DNA of 33,113 nt from Alphaproteobacteria bacterium (lineage in GTDB: Bacteria; Pseudomonadota; Alphaproteobacteria; WRAU01; Hepatincolaceae): assembly GCA_947460385.1 (NCBI GenBank), contig CANHGT010000006.1, positions 1 to 33,113 of the forward strand, in the 5' to 3' direction. The notes beneath the pieces were generated by a model. The model did not search any database. It was not told where the DNA came from and saw only the letters and a program-made list of their open reading frames with translations. This document shows positions 9,031 to 16,482 of this stretch, piece by piece. Position numbers and translations under genes: made by a program. Every line of letters begins with the position of its first letter. The first letter of the stretch is position 1.

Positions 9031-9060
9031 TGTACAATAGTCATTGTTTTATGCTATAAT
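9031..9060 (+). promoter_or_regulatory. Candidate sigma-70 promoter for the lipoprotein-NDUFA12-MCE operon
   Basis: TGTACA (9031-9036), an 18-bp spacer, then a perfect TATAAT (9055-9060), 49 bp before the TTG start at 9109. The -10 box is ideal and the -35 box matches four of six positions. Confidence 0.45.
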
Positions 9061-9108
9061 AGGGTGTAAATTATTACATAAAGATTAAAAAATAACGTAG
9101 GTTTTGAT

Positions 9109-10353
9109 TTGAGAAGCATATTAATTTTATTGTTTTTATTTTTTGTTGTTAGTTGTTCAAATAAAGATGTTCCTGAAGGAGTAGAAGCCGACAGCAGTAA
9201 TATTACAGAGGAAGATATCGCACTACAAGAAAAAATCAAGGAAGAACAACTCGCACTAGAGCAAAAAAAAGCCGAAGAGGCAGCCGCAGAAGAAGCTAAA
9301 GCAGCAAAAGAAAAAGCTAGTAATAAAACTTTACGAATGAAAATAAGAAATTCTCAAAAAGAAAAAGAAGAGTTGCTAGCACAAGAAGCATTGAAGGCAA
9401 AAGAAGCACTAGAGAAAAAAAATCCGGAAGAACAAGCAGAAACAACTCAAACAGAAGGTGGTGAAGCAGTTGCAACTCAGGAAGTATCTACTAATGAAAC
9501 AACTGGTTTGTTGGCTTCAATATTATCAGTTTTTTCTAAAGGTACCTCCGATGATGATATTTCTGCAGCTGAAGAAGAAGCCAGATTACGAGAAGAAGCA
9601 GAAAGAAATTCAGTACAAACTGAAGATGACCTAATAGATTTGTTTACTGAATTTAAAGCTAATATGGTTATAGATTATTACGGCTTGCCTATTCTTATAT
9701 TAAGATTGCCGAAGGTAGAAGTTAAAATTGAAGAAGATTTTAATAAAGATAGAAAAGTAAAAAAAGAATCAGAAAATCCTGATGATTATTTATCTTATAA
9801 AATAGACTTTAAGACCCCAAGTGATAAAGTACCTACTTTAACAGATACTCATAAGGCATTAATAAAAGAATTGCTAAGTAAAATGACACCAGGTAATAAG
9901 TATGTTGTTATTATGTATGTTAATGGTACTAACTTAAAAAGCTGGGGTAAAGCTAAAAAAACAATAGAAAAAACTGTTTATTCCCAGTATGTAAGTACAT
10001 TTGTTTACTTGAACACTCAAAATGTTCGTTTAGAAAAAAGATATATTACTAATATTCCTGAAGATGAAATATTTTTAACCGTTGCTAAATATAATGGAGA
10101 TGTAGGAAGCAATGTTTATACTGCAGACAAAGGAAGTGTTATTAAATGGCTTGAAACTTATAAGATATTAGAAATCAATAGGGCTGAAGAAAGCAAAAGA
10201 CGTAAAAAAGAATTAGATAATATTTTGTCTAATTCTGGTAAGACTGATACTAAGAAAGTAACTGTAAAAACAAAAAATGAATCGAAAGTTACAGATAAAA
10301 CTAATGTAGAAAGTAAGAAAACTGCAAATACTAAATCAACACCTGCTAAATAA
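9109..10353 (+). CDS. Lipoprotein of unknown function with long charged region
   Basis: The start is a TTG. The first residues form a signal peptide ending in the lipobox VVSC, so the mature protein should be lipid-anchored at about Cys16. Residues 35-150 are rich in Glu, Ala, Lys and Gln and probably form helix or coiled coil, a spacer-like region. Residues about 185-360 look globular, with beta strands such as YVVIMYVNG and YVSTFVYLN separated by a helix (KSWGKAKKTIEKTV). That pattern faintly recalls an OmpA-type peptidoglycan-binding fold, but the diagnostic Asp and Arg residues are not evident. A Lys/Thr-rich tail follows. I do not recognise the family. It heads the operon with NDUFA12, MCE and DUF2155 genes, so an envelope role is likely. 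Confidence 0.75.
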   Translation: MRSILILLFLFFVVSCSNKDVPEGVEADSSNITEEDIALQEKIKEEQLALEQKKAEEAAAEEAKAAKEKASNKTLRMKIRNSQKEKEELLAQEALKAKEALEKKNPEEQAETTQTEGGEAVATQEVSTNETTGLLASILSVFSKGTSDDDISAAEEEARLREEAERNSVQTEDDLIDLFTEFKANMVIDYYGLPILILRLPKVEVKIEEDFNKDRKVKKESENPDDYLSYKIDFKTPSDKVPTLTDTHKALIKELLSKMTPGNKYVVIMYVNGTNLKSWGKAKKTIEKTVYSQYVSTFVYLNTQNVRLEKRYITNIPEDEIFLTVAKYNGDVGSNVYTADKGSVIKWLETYKILEINRAEESKRRKKELDNILSNSGKTDTKKVTVKTKNESKVTDKTNVESKKTANTKSTPAK

Positions 10354-10380
10354 TAAACAATATTAAACTTAAAGGAAAAT

Positions 10381-10737
10381 ATGAATATAGTTATTTTATT
10401 GCTGACTTTATTTTTTGGTAAAAAATTTGGAATAGATGAATTTAAAAATCAATACTATTACTCTAAAATGAAACTATTTGGAAGACAAAGGCGTTGGGTT
10501 ATTTATAAGGGTAAGGTAGAAGCTTCTAAAGTTCCACCGCAGTGGGACGCTTGGCTTAGAGGCATGACAGATGCTCCACTAAATAAACCAAATTACTCTT
10601 GGTTGAAAAGTCATTCTGTTAATTTAACAGGAACTAAATTTGCATTAAACCCTAATAAGTATAATAGCAAAATAAAAAGTTATAATGATTATACTTCTTG
10701 GAACCCAGAAGAAAGTAATTCATCGTATAATAAATAG
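10381..10737 (+). CDS. NDUFA12-family complex I accessory subunit
   Basis: Homologue of the 17.2-kDa mitochondrial complex I accessory subunit, found in alphaproteobacteria at the peripheral arm of NADH:ubiquinone oxidoreductase. Family features in the 118-residue product are GIDEFKNQYYY, RRWVIYKGKVEASKVPP, WDAWLRGMTDAP and NLTGTKFALNP. The N-terminal segment before GIDEF is shorter than usual and hydrophobic (VILLLTLFFG). AAAGGA precedes the ATG. The NDUFA12-MlaD-DUF2155 order is typical of alphaproteobacteria; here it is kept, with a second MCE gene added. Its presence implies a complex I elsewhere in the genome. Confidence 0.9.
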   Translation: MNIVILLLTLFFGKKFGIDEFKNQYYYSKMKLFGRQRRWVIYKGKVEASKVPPQWDAWLRGMTDAPLNKPNYSWLKSHSVNLTGTKFALNPNKYNSKIKSYNDYTSWNPEESNSSYNK

Positions 10738-10746
10738 AGTTTAAAT

Positions 10747-11199
10747 ATGGAAGAAAATAGATTGTTACAGATTATAATAGGCTTTATTACTGTTTTGGGT
10801 ATGGCTTATTTTTTGATTTTTTATGACAATACTCTGTGGCAGGATGCTTCTAAAAACACATATACGGTTGTATTAAAAGATTGTTCAGGGGTTAAAATTG
10901 GGCAAAATGTTGGGTTAGGTGGCTACACAGTTGGTTTTGTAAAAGACATTATTTTGAATGATAACTACAGTACTAATTTAATTATATCTATAGATAACTC
11001 TATTAAATTAACCACAGATGCCATGGTAATGGTTGCTGCATCGTCTTTATTTGCTACGGGCAAAACTATTAATCTTGTTAATGGTATAGAAGAAAGTTTT
11101 TTAGATAACAATAGCACCCTATACAATTCCAATGTGGGAGTTGATTTATATCAATTGCTAGACTTAGTATCTTATTATATTAACTCATTACATAAATAA
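10747..11199 (+). CDS. MlaD-like MCE-domain protein, copy 1
   Basis: The 150-residue product has one N-terminal membrane segment (residues about 7-26) and a single MCE domain (about 37-125) that would sit in the periplasm. MCE proteins such as MlaD form hexameric rings that pass phospholipids between the inner and outer membranes with an MlaEF ABC transporter. Recognisable pieces are YTVVLKDCSGVKIGQNVGLGGYTVG and the following beta strands. The tail after the MCE domain is short. This copy is more diverged than copy 2. No MlaE, MlaF, MlaB or MlaC gene lies in the window. Confidence 0.82.
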   Translation: MEENRLLQIIIGFITVLGMAYFLIFYDNTLWQDASKNTYTVVLKDCSGVKIGQNVGLGGYTVGFVKDIILNDNYSTNLIISIDNSIKLTTDAMVMVAASSLFATGKTINLVNGIEESFLDNNSTLYNSNVGVDLYQLLDLVSYYINSLHK

Positions 11200-11211
11200 C
11201 AAGGAGTTGCG

Positions 11212-11652
11212 GTGAAAAATAGGGTTTTAGAAATATTTTTTGGTGGATTAATAATCGTATGTGCAGTATTTTTTATAGTATATGCCAGTTTGGTTGTTAT
11301 GAATTCTAATATGAAAACATATAAAGTTTCTGCTATATTTACCAATGTAGGTTCTTTGGTTAATGGTGCACATGTAAGTATTTACGGTGTAAGTATTGGT
11401 AAGGTTAATGATATTAGTTTAAATGGCGATTACAATGTAGTGGTAGATATGGATATTGCCGATAATATTAAAATTCCTGAGGGTAGTTTTGTTACTATAA
11501 ATTCATCGGGAGTTTTTGATTCTCCTGAAATTATTATTACTCCATCAAAGTCTACTAAATTTGTTAATTCTGGCGATGTGTTAAAAAATACTAAAGATTG
11601 GGTTTCTTTAGATGATCGCATAGGAAGTATATTTTTAAATATGAAAGATTAA
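11212..11652 (+). CDS. mlaD: MlaD-like MCE-domain protein, copy 2
   Basis: The 146-residue product has an N-terminal membrane segment (about residues 9-30) and one MCE domain (about 38-130): YKVSAIFTNVGSLVNGAHVSIYGVSIGKV and then IKIPEGSFVTINSSGVF. This is closer to canonical MlaD than copy 1. The start is GTG with a clear AAGGAG site 5 bp upstream. The likely role is lipid trafficking across the periplasm as part of an Mla-type complex, possibly as hetero-rings with copy 1 (inference). The stop is 2 bp from the next ATG. Confidence 0.88.
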   Translation: MKNRVLEIFFGGLIIVCAVFFIVYASLVVMNSNMKTYKVSAIFTNVGSLVNGAHVSIYGVSIGKVNDISLNGDYNVVVDMDIADNIKIPEGSFVTINSSGVFDSPEIIITPSKSTKFVNSGDVLKNTKDWVSLDDRIGSIFLNMKD

Positions 11653-11654
11653 AT

Positions 11655-12101
11655 ATGAAATATTGCTTTATATTATTTATTTTTATTGCTAGTAGTTTGT
11701 CGGCTCAATCTTTTCATGAGTTTTCTATAGCCAAAGTTCAATTGCTTAACAAATTCACTGGTAATACTAAGATAGTTAATTTATATAAAGATAAGTTATA
11801 TATTTTTGAAGATAAACTGTATATTATTCTTAGAAATTGTTATAAAGCTTCACAGCAAGATGAACCAGAAAATGAAGCATTTATTCAAATGGTAAAGCAT
11901 ACAAGTGAAAGAGATAAAACGAAAACCCATGATTTATCTAATGAAATTCCTATTCCTAAAGACTTTGAAATTAAAGGTAAAGATAACTATGTAAGTAAGT
12001 TTATTTTTAGTGGTTGGTTATTTTCTAGTTCGCCATCATTAACTTATTTAGAAGATCAAATGTACGATATTACTCTTTTGCAGTGTGTAGTTAAAGAATA
12101 A
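11655..12101 (+). CDS. DUF2155 family exported protein
   Basis: A 148-residue protein with a cleavable signal peptide (residues 1-18, ending LSAQS). The family core is present: IAKVQLLNKFTGNTKIV near the start of the mature chain, an ILRNCYKA motif, EPENEAFIQM, and near the C-terminus the hallmark FSGWLFSSSPSLTYLED followed by YDITLLQC. DUF2155 proteins are alphaproteobacterial, periplasmic and of unknown function, and are commonly encoded next to NDUFA12 and MlaD as here. The middle has an insertion rich in charged residues (TSERDKTKTHDLSNEIP). Cys residues in the two conserved motifs could form a disulfide. Confidence 0.88.
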   Translation: MKYCFILFIFIASSLSAQSFHEFSIAKVQLLNKFTGNTKIVNLYKDKLYIFEDKLYIILRNCYKASQQDEPENEAFIQMVKHTSERDKTKTHDLSNEIPIPKDFEIKGKDNYVSKFIFSGWLFSSSPSLTYLEDQMYDITLLQCVVKE

Positions 12102-12253
12102 CAAAATATTTGCAAAAAATACAGTGGTAAAAATATTTCTTTGATATAAACAATCTAGTATAAAAGATATAAATGTTGGTTATGGTGTGCCAAAGTATAT
12201 TCCAAGAAATTTATTCTTTTTAGCTATATAAATCAATTAAAAAATTATAAAAA

Positions 12254-13660
12254 ATGACAGATAACAACCAAAATCAAGATACTACAAGCAGTAAAAGAAT
12301 TCAAAATATTATAATAGGAATAATAGTAATAACTTTCGGCTTTACTATATTTTGTTGTACATATCTTATATGGAATACTCCAAGTGTAGATGACTATTGG
12401 CAGTCTTATACAATTAATGTAGATTCTAAAGAGAAAAACACAATAAATCCAGAGGAACTATCTAAATTCTTAGATACAAGAATTAAAGATGTTAATAACA
12501 CTTTACAAATAGCCTATACCTTAAGATTGAATATGTTAGAAAATTGGCTAGCAGTACTAGGCTTATTGTTAACTTTCTTTGGGGTTCTAGTTCCTATTTT
12601 TCTTTATATTAAAGGAGAGAAGCTAGACAAAGAGATTGAAAAGATTGAAAAAATAAAAAAAGATGCCGAAGAGCAATTAAATGATATTATTAATGCAAAA
12701 AAGAAAATAAAGCTTGAAATAGAAGAACAGTTAAAGGAAGCAAAAAGTATTGTAGACAATGAAATTAGTAATTTGCAATCTAAAGTAGACACTTTTAAGA
12801 CAGACGCTGAAACAACGATATTAATATTTAAAGACGAAGCACAAAAAAGCATGCAAGAAGTTGAAGGGTTAAAAACACAAGCCGAAGATTTCAAAAAGCA
12901 AACTGTTGAATCTACCAAAGAATTTGATAATAAGCAAAAAATAGCAAATTTATTCTTTGAATTCCAGAATCTTTATAATAAGCAAGAATATCTACCTGCC
13001 ATTATTAAGCTTAATGAGATAATAGATTTAGATAAAAAAAATGCAGATGCTTATAATAACATGGGAAATTCTTACGGGAAATTAGCAGGTATCACAGAAT
13101 ATGAAAAAGGTAAAATTGAGTATTACAATAAAGCCATTGAGAATTACAACAAAGCTATAAAATTAAATCACAACTTAGCACGTTCATATAATAATAGGGG
13201 AGCGTGTTATAGTGATTTAGCAGATATAACAGAAGATGAAAAAGCTAAAAAGTTTCATTACAAAAAATCCATTGAGAATTTCAATAAAGCTATAGAATTA
13301 AATCCAAAAGATGCACTTCCATATAATAACAGGGGTGAGCTTTATATTTATATGGCGGAAAGGAATAAAGAAACAAGCAAAGATGATGCTAATTACAAAC
13401 AAGCATTTAGTGATTTAAGCCAAGCCAAGATTTTAGACGATAAATTGGGCAATGGTGAACCCTACAATAATTTAGGTATGTACTATGCTAGTTTGTATAT
13501 AAATACTCATGATAATAAAGAGGCTAATTATATTGAAGCCATTAAGAATTACGATGAAGCAATTGCATTAGGGAATGAAAAAGCCCAAAGTTTAAAAACG
13601 GCACTTGAAGAGGAACGTACGAACGAAAAAAATACTGAAGAAAAAAATACGACAGGCTAG
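12254..13660 (+). CDS. Membrane protein with coiled coil and TPR repeats
   Basis: The 468-residue product has two membrane segments, about residues 19-42 and 96-118, flanking a roughly 50-residue loop. A long coiled coil follows (about 122-235, Glu/Lys-rich heptads), then at least four tetratricopeptide repeats (about 240-440; repeated pattern AYNNMGNSY...AIENYNKAI, SYNNRGACY...SIENFNKAI, PYNNRGELY). By topology both N-terminus and TPR domain should be cytoplasmic. The repeats carry 8-10-residue insertions between helices. I do not recognise an orthologous family with known function. The gene stands alone, with 152 bp before it and a repeat-containing gap after it. TPR units suggest a protein-binding scaffold; a host-interaction role would be speculation. 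Confidence 0.8.
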   Translation: MTDNNQNQDTTSSKRIQNIIIGIIVITFGFTIFCCTYLIWNTPSVDDYWQSYTINVDSKEKNTINPEELSKFLDTRIKDVNNTLQIAYTLRLNMLENWLAVLGLLLTFFGVLVPIFLYIKGEKLDKEIEKIEKIKKDAEEQLNDIINAKKKIKLEIEEQLKEAKSIVDNEISNLQSKVDTFKTDAETTILIFKDEAQKSMQEVEGLKTQAEDFKKQTVESTKEFDNKQKIANLFFEFQNLYNKQEYLPAIIKLNEIIDLDKKNADAYNNMGNSYGKLAGITEYEKGKIEYYNKAIENYNKAIKLNHNLARSYNNRGACYSDLADITEDEKAKKFHYKKSIENFNKAIELNPKDALPYNNRGELYIYMAERNKETSKDDANYKQAFSDLSQAKILDDKLGNGEPYNNLGMYYASLYINTHDNKEANYIEAIKNYDEAIALGNEKAQSLKTALEEERTNEKNTEEKNTTG

Positions 13661-13692
13661 TATAAAATTCCTAAAAAGATACAGCCAATAAA

Positions 13693-13738
13693 TTATTATA
13701 TCTAATTGTTGTATCTTATTATATCTAATTGTGGTAGA
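13693..13738 (+). repeat. 23-bp direct repeat
   Basis: TTATTATATCTAATTGT begins at 13693 and again at 13716, two adjacent 23-bp units with a few differences at their 3' ends. It lies in the 287-bp gap between the convergent TPR and fluoride-channel genes. Confidence 0.7.
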
Positions 13739-13822
13739 TAATTTGTATATTTAGCCCAAGAAAGTTGAATAATGCTAAAAACCCCCACTCTTATCTATGT
13801 ATAGCTAACTTTACTATATTTC

Positions 13823-13865
13823 CGAACGGCTGTTTTGCAAAACTCCTTTAGTTTATTACCGTTCG
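13823..13865. repeat. Nested inverted repeat between convergent genes
   Basis: CGAACGG (13823-13829) pairs with CCGTTCG (13859-13865), enclosing a 12-bp perfect palindrome, GTTTTGCAAAAC (13832-13843). No T-run follows on either strand, so it is not a standard terminator. It could be a remnant of a palindromic element. Nothing else stands out in the 287-bp gap 13661-13947 apart from the 23-bp repeat. Confidence 0.6.
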
Positions 13866-13947
13866 CCTTGTATTACTAGCATCAAATTAAAATAGTTTAG
13901 ATATATAAGTAACCCATAACATGGTTGTATTATAAACAGAATGATTT

Positions 13948-14331
13948 TTATGTGCTAAAAAAACAAGATATTTTGGTTAAATAAGCTCCCAATAAAAAGC
14001 CACTTAATCCTAACACTATAGATATTATTACATATAAAATAGCGTATGGTAACTTATTGTCTTGAATTAGGCTGTGAAAATCTAAGGAAAAAGTAGAAAA
14101 GGTAGTAAAACCACCTAGGAATCCTGTAATTATAAAGTCTTTAATGTAGCTATATTCTAGGGAAAATTTTTGTAAAGAGCTGTATACTATGCCAATTAAT
14201 AGGCAACCCAACACATTTACTATAATGGTGGTAATTTGTGCATAAGCAAACAAGCTAGAAGTAAGCAAATACATTAAATATCTACTTAAGCTACCTAAAC
14301 CACCACCAAGAAAAATTAGCAATATTTTCAT
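13948..14331 (-). CDS. crcB: CrcB/Fluc fluoride channel
   Basis: Small dual-topology channel that exports fluoride as a dimer. The 127-residue product has four membrane helices and the family signatures: GGGLGSLSRYLM at the N-terminus, TIIVNVLGCLLIG (with the conserved Asn), and GFLGGFTTFSTFSLD, whose Phe residues form the fluoride path. The ATG abuts the stop codon of the upstream lipoprotein gene (TAAATG), so the two are one transcript. I see no fluoride riboswitch upstream of the pair, though I cannot exclude a divergent one. Confidence 0.93.
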   Translation of the reverse strand: MKILLIFLGGGLGSLSRYLMYLLTSSLFAYAQITTIIVNVLGCLLIGIVYSSLQKFSLEYSYIKDFIITGFLGGFTTFSTFSLDFHSLIQDNKLPYAILYVIISIVLGLSGFLLGAYLTKISCFFST

Positions 14332-14850
14332 TTAACGATCATTTTTTAGGTTTCTAAAGTGAAAATCAACCCCTTTTTTTACAATAGGTTTGTAGTTGGC
14401 AGGGATAATTTTTGGTTCATTATCTATATTTTTATAAGCTTGTTCTACAATAAATTCTCTTTTTGTATTTATTAAATTTGCACATAATCCTGTTTCTAAA
14501 TCACAAATTTGGCTTTTACCATTATGTTTGGCTGCCGTTATGGCATCATGCACAGCACTTAATTCAGGATTAATAGACATTTTTTTAATTAAATTAATGC
14601 TTGCCGATTCAGATTTATCTGTAATATCAAGCTTGCTTTGGTAAGTATATAAAGCACCTGTTTTATAATCTATATAAAAGAAAACTAAGCCAAGACCACC
14701 CGCAAAAAGCATAATTGTATCATAAAGCATTACTAAATTATTCAGCTTACCTCTGTTATCAACGGGAACTCGCCCTGTAATCATGGTGCCACAGCCTTGT
14801 GTGAATATAAAGGCTACTATAATACATATTCCAATTAATTTTTTCATCAT
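14332..14850 (-). CDS. Putative lipoprotein of unknown function
   Basis: The 172-residue product has a signal peptide with lipobox TQGC (Cys20). The next part, GTMITGRVPVDNRG and then a hydrophobic stretch (LYDTIMLFAGGLGLVFFYIDYKTGALY), recalls small YceK-like lipoproteins in which a D-T/aspartate-aromatic-TGA pattern closes a hydrophobic hairpin. The second half is polar, with several Cys (ICDLETGLCANL). Function is unknown. It is directly followed by crcB in the same transcript. Start chosen at the first of two adjacent ATG codons. Confidence 0.7.
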   Translation of the reverse strand: MMKKLIGICIIVAFIFTQGCGTMITGRVPVDNRGKLNNLVMLYDTIMLFAGGLGLVFFYIDYKTGALYTYQSKLDITDKSESASINLIKKMSINPELSAVHDAITAAKHNGKSQICDLETGLCANLINTKREFIVEQAYKNIDNEPKIIPANYKPIVKKGVDFHFRNLKNDR

Positions 14851-14960
14851 AACTTTTATTTCAAAACGATTATATAAATTACTAACAATTTCTATAATAG
14901 TCTATTTGGTGAAATAATAAATACTGTTCTTGGTTAATTGATATTTTATAACTATTTCAA

Positions 14961-15617
14961 TTATTCAAAGGTATTAAATATTCTATCACCAGCATCACCA
15001 AGACCTGGAACAATGTAGCCTTTTTCATTTAAAGTGCTATCTAATGCTGCGGTATACACTAAACAGTTTGGAAATGCTTGAAAAATTACATTTAAAGCAT
15101 TCGGCACGCAAATAATAGATAATACAATTACGTTTTTAGTATTGTGTTCTTTCAAATAATTAAGAGTATGGGCAATAGTATTTCCTGTTGCCAACATAGG
15201 GTCTAATATTAATGCTGTGCCTTCGCTATCTATTTTTGGAATATTAACATAGTATTGTTGGGTTTTAAGGGTTTCATGATTTCTTGAAGCTCCCATAAAG
15301 CCGACCTTTGAATCTGGCAATAGTTTCTGCAAGGGAGCCATCATTGCTAGCCCCGCACGAATAACTGGTATTAAGGTAACATCGTTAATGCTAATGCCTT
15401 TATAGCTAGCTAGTGGTGTTTCTACGGTTTTTTCTGTAAATTTTAAATTTCTTAAAGCTTCAGAGGCCACTATTAAAGTTATTTCTTCTAGTATTTCTCT
15501 AAACTCTTTTGGGCTAGTGTTTTTATCACGAATTAAGGTCATTTTATGCTTGACTAGTGGATGATCATCTAAACAAAAAAAGTTTTTGTGGAGATTTTTG
15601 GTGTTTATTTCCGTCAT
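14961..15617 (-). CDS. upp: Uracil phosphoribosyltransferase
   Basis: Salvages uracil by joining it to PRPP to give UMP. The 218-residue product has the PRPP-binding loop LILDPMLATGNT (about 136-147), the PVIRAGLAM motif, and the uracil-binding C-terminus GYIVPGLGDAGDRIF. Length is standard. A GGGGGT ribosome site precedes the ATG. It is a single gene with its own promoter candidate and is one of three base/nucleoside salvage genes in this window (with gpt and a Tsx-like porin). Confidence 0.96.
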   Translation of the reverse strand: MTEINTKNLHKNFFCLDDHPLVKHKMTLIRDKNTSPKEFREILEEITLIVASEALRNLKFTEKTVETPLASYKGISINDVTLIPVIRAGLAMMAPLQKLLPDSKVGFMGASRNHETLKTQQYYVNIPKIDSEGTALILDPMLATGNTIAHTLNYLKEHNTKNVIVLSIICVPNALNVIFQAFPNCLVYTAALDSTLNEKGYIVPGLGDAGDRIFNTFE

Positions 15618-15663
15618 TTTTTGTTGTACCCCCTGTGAAAATATCTATTACTTAAACTTATCA

Positions 15664-15692
15664 ATTGTAGTCTATTTTATTTTTTTTTGCAA
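15664..15692 (-). promoter_or_regulatory. Candidate sigma-70 promoter for upp
   Basis: Read on the minus strand: TTGCAA (15687-15692), a 17-bp A-rich spacer, then TACAAT (15664-15669), about 47 bp before the upp start codon. Good spacing and boxes. Confidence 0.5.
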
Positions 15693-15767
15693 GTTGAATA
15701 AATTATGAAACTATAATATAATATAAGAATATATGTTTTTAATATTTTTTTGGGAGGTTATGAAATT

Positions 15768-15857
15768 TTGTCAAAGAATCTTTTAAAGAATCGTGTGTTT
15801 ATTTTATCTGTTGTTGCTATGATTATTAGCATGATAACAATTATTATATTAAAATAA
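15768..15857 (+). CDS. Possible 29-residue single-span membrane microprotein
   Basis: A TTG-initiated frame, preceded by the strongest ribosome-binding sequence of the region (GGGAGG, 15752-15757, 10 bp upstream), encodes MSKNLLKNRVFILSVVAMII and continues with SMITIIILK. This is a basic N-terminus followed by one hydrophobic helix. Its stop lies 1 bp before an in-frame upstream ATG of rpiB and 13 bp before the likely rpiB start, so it could be translated in the same message. An ATG at 15760 in another frame gives only eight codons and sits too close to the ribosome site. No known family recognised; the hydrophobic pattern and the ribosome site are the only evidence. Confidence 0.45.
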   Translation: MSKNLLKNRVFILSVVAMIISMITIIILK

Positions 15858-15870
15858 AATGGAAGAAGAA

Positions 15871-16311
15871 ATGAAAATTATTATTGGTTCCGACCATCGG
15901 GGCGTAGGGCATAAAAGTTTTATTGTAGAATATCTAAAAAGTCAAAGTATAGAAGTATTTGATGTTGGTTGCCACCCTGATGTGAAGGTAGATTATCCAG
16001 ATGTAGTTCAGGCATTTGCTAAAAAAATGTATGAAGACTTAGATAATAATATTGGAATTATTTTATGCGGTTCGGGAATTGGGGTATCTATTGCTATAAA
16101 CAGATACAAACATCTAAGGGGAGCTGTTGTGTACAATGAAGAAGTTGCCCACACTTCAAGAGAACATAATAATGCAAATGTAATTTGTTTAGGTGCAGAT
16201 TTTACTAGCTATGAACACACTTTAGAGTATGTTACAATCTTTTTAAAGGGTGTTTTTGAAGGTGGTAGACATCAAGTTCGGGTAAATGCTTTAGCAAAAT
16301 TAGGCGACTAG
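15871..16311 (+). CDS. rpiB: Ribose-5-phosphate isomerase B
   Basis: Interconverts ribose 5-phosphate and ribulose 5-phosphate in the pentose phosphate pathway. I chose the ATG at 15871 because GGAAGAAG stands just upstream and the product then starts MKIIIGSDHRG like the family; an in-frame ATG at 15859 would add four residues (MEEE). The 146-residue chain has the catalytic Cys in CGSGIGVSIAINR (Cys66), the His in TSREHNNANV (His99) and DYPD in the ribose-binding region. It follows the possible microprotein closely. Confidence 0.94.
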   Translation: MKIIIGSDHRGVGHKSFIVEYLKSQSIEVFDVGCHPDVKVDYPDVVQAFAKKMYEDLDNNIGIILCGSGIGVSIAINRYKHLRGAVVYNEEVAHTSREHNNANVICLGADFTSYEHTLEYVTIFLKGVFEGGRHQVRVNALAKLGD

Positions 16312-16344
16312 TTAAATTCTATATTGGTAGATAGTAAATATTGG

Positions 16345-16373
16345 TTGACATGAGGGCAGAAAACAGATAAAAT
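16345..16373 (+). promoter_or_regulatory. Strong sigma-70 promoter for rpsD
   Basis: Perfect TTGACA (16345-16350), 17-bp spacer, TAAAAT (16368-16373). This is the best promoter match in the window and fits a ribosomal protein gene. It implies a leader of about 100 nt before the rpsD ATG. Confidence 0.75.
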
Positions 16374-16395
16374 AACATGAATTCTTAGGAACGCA

Positions 16396-16438
16396 TGAAG
16401 GGTAATTTAGCCTTCACATCAATGTTTTTATACATTGG
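16396..16438 (+). promoter_or_regulatory. Structured rpsD leader with two hairpins
   Basis: TGAAGG (16396-16401) pairs with CCTTCA (16411-16416) around a 9-nt loop, and CAATG (16420-16424) pairs with CATTG (16433-16437) around an 8-nt loop. They lie between the promoter and the ribosome site (AAAGGA). S4 represses its own operon in other bacteria, so a leader site for S4 is plausible, but the link is inference; no known leader motif was recognised. Confidence 0.4.
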
Positions 16439-16482
16439 GATACTAGGACAATAACCATTAATCCATTAAAGGAAAATCATTT

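Noticed and set aside
12102-12253. Short 16-codon frame and weak promoter-like boxes before the TPR gene
   Set aside because: The frame is too short and lacks a ribosome site; TTGATA and TATAAA are only 12 bp apart, too close for a sigma-70 promoter.
12604-12918. 104-codon antisense frame within the TPR gene
   Set aside because: Ser/Phe/Ile-rich shadow of the Lys/Glu-rich coiled coil on the other strand; no ribosome site.
14851-14960. Fluoride riboswitch upstream of the lipoprotein-crcB transcript
   Set aside because: No conserved pseudoknot-like elements were visible in the AT-rich leader of the pair (14851-14960), so I do not call it.
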